DNA of 10,204 bases from the NCBI RefSeq assembly GCF_000497445.1, contig NZ_CM002285.1, forward strand, positions 3,197,626 through 3,207,829. Direction: 5' to 3'. The notes below the pieces were generated by a model. That model saw nothing but the letters and a program-made list of their open reading frames with translations, had not been told where the DNA came from and made no database searches. The DNA is from Streptomyces roseochromogenus subsp. oscitans DS 12.976. GTDB lineage: Bacteria > Actinomycetota > Actinomycetes > Streptomycetales > Streptomycetaceae. Below, one piece after another: positions 4,889 through 10,204 of the stretch. Positions within the stretch are counted from its first letter, which is position 1. Each line of letters begins with the position of its first letter. The translations under genes and the position numbers were made by a program.

Positions 4889-7800
4889 TCAGGATGTCTG
4901 GTGTGCCACTCCGGCGTCTTCCGTTCCGGCATCCCCCGTGAGGAGCCGTTCCAGGGCGGCCCGGTCCGGCAGGTCCGGCGGTCGTACGACGTCGCCGCTG
5001 CGGACGTACAGGAAGGCGGCCGTGACCGACTCGGGCGGCACGCCCTGCTGCTCGGCCCAGGCCAGCCGGTACACGGCGAGCTGGAGCGGATCGGCGGTGC
5101 GGGTGCGGCTGGTCTTCCAGTCGACGATCTCGTACGTCGCCTCGTCGCCGTCGCCGTGCTTGTAGACGGCGTCGATACGGCCCCGTACGACGCGGCCGGC
5201 GAGGGTGAGCTGGAAGGGGGCCTCGACCCGGTGGGGGGTGCGCCGGGCGTACTCGCTGCGTTCGAAGGCCTCCTTCAGGGCCTCCAGGTCGTGTTCGTCG
5301 GCGATCCCGGCGTCGCTGCCGGGCAGCTCGTCCGGTTCCAGCAGGGGCAGTGTCAGTTCCTCGAAGCGGGCTTCCACCCACGCGTGGAATCGGGTGCCCC
5401 GGCGCGCGGCCGGTTGCGGAGGGCGTGGCATGGGGCGCGCGAGTTCCTGCGCGAGCCCGTCCGGGTCCTCGGCCAGGCGCATCAGCTGGGTCGCGGTCAG
5501 CGTGACGGGCAGCGGGACGTCGGTGACGGCCTTCCGGGAGCGCAGCAGCTCTCCGGTGAGCGCGTCCAGGTCGCGGTCCCAGGAGGCGATGGTGCGGGCC
5601 TCTTCGGGGGTGAGGTCGGTGGAATGCTGCGGCTCGGCGGGACCCTCGGCGGGGCCGGGGCGGTGCCGCGGGGCGGAGGCCTGGTGCGGGACCGTGGGCC
5701 GGGCGGCTGTCCGGGCGTCCCGGTCGCTCCATGCGTCCCGGTCGGCGGGGCCGTCCGAGGCTGGGGCATCCGGGGCGGGGGCGTCCGCGTCGGGCGGCGG
5801 TTCCTCGTCGCCGAAGGGGTCCTCGTCGTAGGGGATGTCCGCGCTGTGTTCGTCGTACGTTTCGTCGCCGTAGGGGTCGTCGTCCGGGGGCGGGGGCCAG
5901 TCGGGGTCGTCGAGGGCGGCGGGGTCGTGGGCGGCCGGTGGCCGACCGGTGGCCTGGGCGGCGAGGGTGTCCAGGTGGGCGAGGACGGCCTCGGCGGCGG
6001 CGCGGCGGCGGGCCAGGGCGGTGTCGTCCAGCGGGAGCGGCCACACCTGATCGGCGGCGGCCGTGTGCAGGGCGGGGTTCTCCTCGTCCTCGGCGGGTTG
6101 CTCGGCCCACGCCTCGATCTCGCCGTGTCCGGCGGCGCAGTGGTCGTACAGAGCCCGGAGAAAGTCGGAGGGGCCGCGCGGCTTCTTCTGGCTGGGCCCC
6201 CACCAGTGGCCGGAACCGATCAGCAGTGAGCGGGGGCGGGTGAAGGTGACGTAGCCGAGGCGGAGCTCCTCGGTGTGCTGGTGGTCCTTCATGGCCTCGT
6301 GGAAGGCCTTCATGCCGCGAGCGTCCCAGCTGTCGGCGTCGGGCAGCGTGTCGGAGTCGCCACGCAGGGCGTGCGGCACCACCTTGGCCTGCGCCGTCCA
6401 CTTCTCGCGGCCCTGTGCGCTGGGGAACGTGCCCTTGACCAGCCCGGGCACGGCCACGACGTCCCACTCCAGGCCCTTGGACTTGTGGGCGGTGAGCACC
6501 TTGACGGTGTTCTCGCCGCCGGGCAGGGCGTTGTCGAGGCCCTTCTCGTACTGCGCGGCGGTGCGCAGGAAGCCGAGGAAGGCGAGCAGGGTCGCCTCGG
6601 CGTCGCTCGCCGCGAAGGAGGCGGCGACGTCCAGGAAGTTGGACAGGGTCTCGCGGCGGCGGGCGGCCAGGGCGTGCGGGGACGCCGACAGCTCCACCTC
6701 CAGGCCGGTGACGGCGAGGACGCGGTGCAGCACGTCCATCAGCGGGTCGGAGAGCGAGCGGCGCAGGTCGCGCAGTTCGGCGGCCAGGTGTGCGAAACGC
6801 ACGCGCGCGTCCGGCGAGAACGGCAGTCCGTCGTCGTCCCCCTCGCTGTCCATGGGTGTTTCGAGGAAGGTGTCGAGGGCGTCCGCTAGCGATATCACCT
6901 CGGCCGGGTCGATCCCTTCGACGGCTGCGGCGAGCCGGCGGTCCGGGTCGTCGGTGTCGCCCACGCGCGCGTGGGCGACCAGCAGGCGGGCGCGGCGGCC
7001 CAGCAGGGCGAGGTCGCGGGGGCCGATACGCCAGCGCGGGCCGGTCAGCAGGCGCACCAGGGAGGCGTTCGCGCCGGGATCCTGGAGCACCTCGCAGACG
7101 GCGACGAGGTCGGCGACCTCGGGCAGGTGCAGCAGCCCGGACAGGCCGACCACCTCGACGGGGATGTCCCGGGCCACGAGGGCGCCCTGGATCTCGGCGA
7201 AGTCGGTCGCCGTACGGCACAGTACGGCGATCTCGCCGGGGGCCGTGCCGGTGTGCACGAGGTGGGCGAGGGAGTCGGCGATCCAGTCGATCTCCTCGGC
7301 ATGGGTGGGCAGCAGGGCGCAGCGGACCGTGCCGTCGTGCTCGGCGCCGGGGGCGGGGCGCAGGGCCTCCACGCCGGCGTGCAGGGCGCGCAGCGGCTCG
7401 GCGAGACCGTTGGCGAGGTCTAGGAGGCGGCCGCCGCTGCGGCGGTTCTCGCTGAGCGCCTGCCGGGTGGCGGGGCGGCCGTCGGCGTGCGCGAAGTGCG
7501 CGGGGAAGTCGTCCAGGTTGGCGACGGAGGCACCGCGCCAGCCGTAGATGGCCTGGCAGGGGTCGCCGACCGCGGTCACCGGATGGCCCGTGCCGCCGCC
7601 GAACAGGCCTGCCAGCAGGACGCGTTGGGCCACGGAGGTGTCCTGGTACTCGTCCAGGAGCACCACGCGGAAGTCCTCGCGCAGCAGCCGGCCCACCTCG
7701 GGGATGCGGGCGAGGCGGGCGGACAGGGCGATCTGGTCGCCGAAGTCGAGCAGGTCGCGCTCGCGTTTGGCGGTCCGGTAGCGCCGGACGAGGTCGGCCA

Positions 7801-8518
7801 GTTCGCGGCGGGCGGTGGCCGTCTCGGGGACCTTGCGCAGATCGGCGTTGGTGAGTTTCGCGCTCTGGAGGGTGCGCAGCAGGTCCGCGTCCCAGGCGCG
7901 CAGTTCCTCGGGGGCGACGAGGTGTTCGGCGAGTTCGGAGTCGAGGGCGAGCAGATCGCTGACGAGGTCGGCGAAGGAGCGGGTCAGCGCGGGGTAGGGG
8001 CCCGGGGCCTCGCGCAGCACGCGCGCGGCCAGCTGGTAGCGGGTGGCGTCGGCGAGCAGCCGGGAGGTGGGCTCCAGGCCGAGGCGCAGGCCGTGGTCGG
8101 TGAGGAGGCGGCCGGCGAAGGCGTGATACGTCGAGATGACCGGCTCGCCGGGCGGGTTGTCCGGGTCCAACCAGGAGGGGTCAGCGCGAAGCGCTGTCGT
8201 TGAGGGGTGGTGGTCGGGTGGCGGGAGGGCATCGGGGTCGGTGACGCCGGCCTTGATCAGCGCCTTGCGGACGCGTTCGGCCAGCTCACCGGCGGCTTTG
8301 TTGGTGAAGGTGAGGCCCAGGACCTGCTCGGGGGCGACCTGGCCGGTGCCGACCAGCCAGACCACGCGGGCGGCCATCACGGTGGTCTTGCCCGATCCGG
8401 CTCCGGCCACGATCACCTGCGGGGCGGGCGGCGCGATGATGCAGGCCGTCTGCTCCGGGGTGAACGGGATGCCGAGGAGCTCTTTGAGCTGCTCGGGGTC
8501 GGTGATACGGGCGGGCAT
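4889..8518 (-). CDS. adnB: AdnB, helicase-nuclease subunit of the AdnAB double-strand-break resection complex
   Basis: AdnB is the main motor subunit of AdnAB, the actinobacterial RecBCD/AddAB counterpart. It has 1209 residues. Motor: Q-motif FTPEQ (19-23), Walker A AGAGSGKT (38-45), STYHAFAG (129-136), Walker B DEYQD (289-293), GDPCQAIYGWRGA (318-330), motif V TAHKSKGLEWD (676-686) and motif VI YVTFTRPR (756-763). An acidic, proline-rich linker (about 865-965) leads to a RecB-type nuclease: His1045 (RFHAW), Asp1116 (GRIDAVY), Asp1133-Lys1135 (VDWKT), then QLAVY. No Fe-S cysteines are seen. It is about 100 residues longer than the roughly 1100 I recall for mycobacterial AdnB, probably because of the linker. 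An in-frame palindromic insertion lies near residues 102-118. ATG 8518 is chosen for the TAGCCT 7 nt upstream; there is no Shine-Dalgarno. adnA lies 115 bp upstream. Confidence 0.93.
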   Translation of the reverse strand: MPARITDPEQLKELLGIPFTPEQTACIIAPPAPQVIVAGAGSGKTTVMAARVVWLVGTGQVAPEQVLGLTFTNKAAGELAERVRKALIKAGVTDPDALPPPDHHPSTTALRADPSWLDPDNPPGEPVISTYHAFAGRLLTDHGLRLGLEPTSRLLADATRYQLAARVLREAPGPYPALTRSFADLVSDLLALDSELAEHLVAPEELRAWDADLLRTLQSAKLTNADLRKVPETATARRELADLVRRYRTAKRERDLLDFGDQIALSARLARIPEVGRLLREDFRVVLLDEYQDTSVAQRVLLAGLFGGGTGHPVTAVGDPCQAIYGWRGASVANLDDFPAHFAHADGRPATRQALSENRRSGGRLLDLANGLAEPLRALHAGVEALRPAPGAEHDGTVRCALLPTHAEEIDWIADSLAHLVHTGTAPGEIAVLCRTATDFAEIQGALVARDIPVEVVGLSGLLHLPEVADLVAVCEVLQDPGANASLVRLLTGPRWRIGPRDLALLGRRARLLVAHARVGDTDDPDRRLAAAVEGIDPAEVISLADALDTFLETPMDSEGDDDGLPFSPDARVRFAHLAAELRDLRRSLSDPLMDVLHRVLAVTGLEVELSASPHALAARRRETLSNFLDVAASFAASDAEATLLAFLGFLRTAAQYEKGLDNALPGGENTVKVLTAHKSKGLEWDVVAVPGLVKGTFPSAQGREKWTAQAKVVPHALRGDSDTLPDADSWDARGMKAFHEAMKDHQHTEELRLGYVTFTRPRSLLIGSGHWWGPSQKKPRGPSDFLRALYDHCAAGHGEIEAWAEQPAEDEENPALHTAAADQVWPLPLDDTALARRRAAAEAVLAHLDTLAAQATGRPPAAHDPAALDDPDWPPPPDDDPYGDETYDEHSADIPYDEDPFGDEEPPPDADAPAPDAPASDGPADRDAWSDRDARTAARPTVPHQASAPRHRPGPAEGPAEPQHSTDLTPEEARTIASWDRDLDALTGELLRSRKAVTDVPLPVTLTATQLMRLAEDPDGLAQELARPMPRPPQPAARRGTRFHAWVEARFEELTLPLLEPDELPGSDAGIADEHDLEALKEAFERSEYARRTPHRVEAPFQLTLAGRVVRGRIDAVYKHGDGDEATYEIVDWKTSRTRTADPLQLAVYRLAWAEQQGVPPESVTAAFLYVRSGDVVRPPDLPDRAALERLLTGDAGTEDAGVAHQTS
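8175..8208. repeat. Hairpin flanked by 7-bp direct repeats inside the adnB reading frame
   Basis: GAGGGGT at 8175-8181 and 8202-8208 flanks CAGCGC-GAA-GCGCTG (8182-8196), a perfect 6-bp stem with a 3-nt loop. The repeat-to-repeat distance is 27 bp, so the reading frame is kept. The adnB codons here (residues 106-117) include TCA, ACA, CTT, GCT and TTG, unlike the surrounding near-total G/C third positions. It falls in the loop before the STYHAFAG motif. Confidence 0.6.
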
Positions 8519-8525
8519 GTCGAAA

Positions 8526-8531
8526 AGGCTA
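8526..8531 (-). promoter_or_regulatory. -10 hexamer TAGCCT of a probable leaderless promoter for adnB
   Basis: TAGCCT (TANNNT) on the minus strand is separated from the adnB ATG (8518) by exactly 7 nt (TTTCGAC), with no Shine-Dalgarno. A weak -35-like TCGACT lies at 8547-8552, 15 nt upstream. The arrangement fits a leaderless transcript starting at the A of ATG. Confidence 0.55.
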
Positions 8532-8633
8532 GTGGCGAGCACTGACAGTCGAGCGCGGATCGGCCGCCCGGGTAGGAAGAAGCGCAGGTCAGCACGTGTG
8601 GTGCCATGCGTCACTCCCGCACCTGACGGTGGC

Positions 8634-10204
8634 TCACTCGACCACGTGCCGCCCCTCGGGCCGGGCGCTGCACGAGGCGCGGAACGCGCAGTGCGTGCAG
8701 TGCTGGCCGGTGTTCGGTGCGAACCGCTCGTCGAGGACCTTGCCGGCGGCGGTGGCCAGCAGCTCGCCGGCCCACTCCCCCGACAGCGGCTCCTGGTTCT
8801 GCGTCTTGGGCAGACTGTCGCCGCCGTCGCGCTGGGCGGCGCCCTGCCTGAGGTGGACCAGTTCCGCGCCGCCGGGTTCGGGTCGTACACCGTCGAAGGC
8901 GTCGTCGACGGCGCCTTTGTGGACGGCGAGCTGGTAGACGGCGAGCTGGGGGTGGCGGGCCACCTCGGCGGCGCTGGGCGCCTGTTTGCCGGTCTTGAAG
9001 TCGACCACGTAGGCGCGGCCCTCGCCGTCCGCCTCCACGCGGTCCATCTGGCCGCGGATGCGGACCTGGTAGTCGCCCGCCTCCAGGGTGACGTCGAAGT
9101 CCTGCTCGCTCGCCACCGGGGTGCGCCCGGTGCGGTCCAGCACATGCCAGTTCAGGAAGCGTTCGAGCGCCACGCGCGCGTTGTCCTTCTCCTGCTGCGA
9201 CTTCCAGGGCGCGTCGAAGGCGAGCGCGTTCCACACCGAGTCCAGTCGCTCCATCAGGACGTCGAGGTCGGCCGGGGTGCGGCCGGAGGCGACCTCGTCG
9301 GCGAGGACGTGGACGACGTTGCCGAAGCCCTGCGCGGTCGTGGCCGGGGCGTCGGCCTTCACCTCGCGGCCGAGGAACCACTGGAGCGCACAGGTGTTGG
9401 CGAGCTGGTCGAGGGCGCTTCCGGAGAGCACGACCGGATGGTCGCGGTGGCGCAGCGGGACCTTGCTCTCGGTGGGGTCGTACATGCCCCACCAGCGGTA
9501 GGGGTGCGCGGAGGGCACCAGTGGGCGGCCGTCCTCGTCGGCGAGGGCGGCGAGCCGGGCCAGCCGGCGGGCGGCGGCCTCTCGCAGGGCGGCGGACACG
9601 CGCGGGTCGACCGTGGTGGCGCGCAGCTCGGCGACGAGAGCGGCCACGGACAGCGGGCGGCGCGGGCGGCCGGTGACGTCCCGGGGTTCGACGCCGAGTT
9701 CGGTGAGGAAGCGGGACGGCTGGTCGCCGTCGTCGGCGGGCGCCTTCACGGCGGTCACGACAAGGCGTTCACGCGCGCGCGTGGCGGCGACGTAGAACAG
9801 GCGGCGCTCCTCGGCGAGCAGCGCCCCCGGAGTGAGCGGTTCGGCGAGTCCGTCCCGGCCGATGCGGTCGGCCTCCAGGAGGGATCCGCGGCGGCGCAGG
9901 TCGGGCCACAGGCCCTCCTGGACGCCGGCGACGACGACCAGCCGCCACTGAAGGCCCTTGGCGCGGTGCGCGGTCATCAGGCGGACGGCGTCCGGGCGTA
10001 CCGCGCGGCGCGTGAGCGTGTCGGCGGCGATGTCCTCGGCCTCGATCTCCTCCAGGAAGTTCAGGGCGCCTCGGCCTCCGGTGCGCTCCTCCGCGCGCGC
10101 GGCGGTGGCGAACAGCGCGCACACGGCGTCCAGATCCCGGTCGGCGTTGCGGCCGGCCGCGCCGCCACGCCGGGCGGCCCGCTCCAGACGCGCGGGCCAC
10201 GGCG
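8634..10204 (-). CDS. adnA: AdnA, helicase-nuclease subunit with Fe-S nuclease domain, 5' end beyond the window
   Basis: This is the C-terminal 522 residues of AdnA, the AdnB partner whose nuclease cuts the 5' strand at resected breaks. The frame is open to the right edge, so Walker A and B are not visible. Seen: motif V MTAHRAKGLQW, a conserved-looking VVVAGVQEGLWPDLR strand, motif VI FYVAATRARERL, then a RecB-type nuclease with VVDFKTGK (Asp codon 9000-9002, Lys codon 8994-8996) and QLAVYQLAV. Four cysteines flank the nuclease as in Fe-S AddB/Cas4-type enzymes: TGC at 9388-9390 (NTCALQW), then C-x2-C-x5-C at 8697-8699, 8688-8690 and 8670-8672. The cysteine set identifies AdnA, since the AdnA subunit carries the [4Fe-4S] cluster, and it lies upstream of adnB as expected. 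Motif V reads GLQWRL where GLEWD is usual. Confidence 0.9.
   Translation of the reverse strand, partial: PWPARLERAARRGGAAGRNADRDLDAVCALFATAARAEERTGGRGALNFLEEIEAEDIAADTLTRRAVRPDAVRLMTAHRAKGLQWRLVVVAGVQEGLWPDLRRRGSLLEADRIGRDGLAEPLTPGALLAEERRLFYVAATRARERLVVTAVKAPADDGDQPSRFLTELGVEPRDVTGRPRRPLSVAALVAELRATTVDPRVSAALREAAARRLARLAALADEDGRPLVPSAHPYRWWGMYDPTESKVPLRHRDHPVVLSGSALDQLANTCALQWFLGREVKADAPATTAQGFGNVVHVLADEVASGRTPADLDVLMERLDSVWNALAFDAPWKSQQEKDNARVALERFLNWHVLDRTGRTPVASEQDFDVTLEAGDYQVRIRGQMDRVEADGEGRAYVVDFKTGKQAPSAAEVARHPQLAVYQLAVHKGAVDDAFDGVRPEPGGAELVHLRQGAAQRDGGDSLPKTQNQEPLSGEWAGELLATAAGKVLDERFAPNTGQHCTHCAFRASCSARPEGRHVVE

Noticed and set aside
3234..6229. Overlapping plus-strand open frames (643 and 504 codons) opposite the peptidase and adnB
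   Set aside because: Low-complexity Gly/Ala/Val translations characteristic of antisense high-GC frames; the real genes lie on the other strand.
4836..7220. N-terminal extension of the peptidase frame to 1262 residues
   Set aside because: The upstream part is an Arg/Pro-rich shadow of adnB. Family homology begins only at ATG 4835.
8585..8627. CAGGT/ACCTG and GTCAG/CTGAC short inverted repeats between adnA and adnB
   Set aside because: Five-base arms with a long loop are expected by chance. Not good evidence for a terminator inside the operon.
8519..9145. N-terminal extension of AdnB to 1418 residues
   Set aside because: The extra 209 residues are out-of-frame adnA sequence without similarity to a helicase N-terminus.

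Overview
The window is very GC-rich. Almost every codon in the real genes ends in G or C, Shine-Dalgarno sites are often weak or absent, and the proteins look actinobacterial (mycoredoxin, AdnAB, UvrD2). I read it as a Streptomyces or close relative chromosome, and as core chromosome. I see no transposase, phage gene, tRNA, rRNA or CRISPR array.

Layout, left to right: (1) 1-1718, minus: the N-terminal ~572 residues of the SF1 helicase UvrD2; the C-terminus lies off the left edge. (2) 1719-1899: a divergent regulatory region with two inverted DnaA-box-like sites, a textbook SigR promoter and a small hairpin. (3) 1900-2157, plus: mycoredoxin (CGYC redoxin). (4) 2158-2413: a convergent intergenic region with inverted repeats that probably act as terminators. 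(5) 2414-3358, minus: NudC-type NADH pyrophosphatase/deNADding enzyme. (6) 3432-4835, minus: M20-family metallopeptidase resembling Dug1/CNDP2 dipeptidases. (7) 4889-8518, minus: AdnB, motor plus RecB-type nuclease. (8) 8634-10204, minus: the C-terminal half of AdnA, with motor motifs V-VI, nuclease and iron-sulfur cysteines; the N-terminus lies off the right edge.

How the genes work together: AdnA and AdnB form the heterodimeric helicase-nuclease that resects double-strand breaks in actinobacteria. UvrD2 is another repair/replication helicase, so three SF1A helicases lie within 10 kb. NudC and mycoredoxin belong to NAD(H) and thiol homeostasis. The four minus-strand genes on the right (adnA, adnB, peptidase, nudC) are closely spaced and could be one transcription unit. 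However, adnB and the peptidase each carry a TANNNT -10 hexamer exactly 7 nt before the ATG and no Shine-Dalgarno, the signature of leaderless promoters, so the unit may be fed internally. Mycoredoxin looks SigR-controlled, which ties it to thiol-oxidative stress.

I found no wholly new system. The most interesting points are the SigR promoter with a hairpin at the 5' end of the transcript, the DnaA-box pair beside uvrD2, the paired leaderless promoters, a small in-frame palindromic insertion with abnormal codon use inside AdnB, and a long acidic linker in AdnB that resembles SSB tails.
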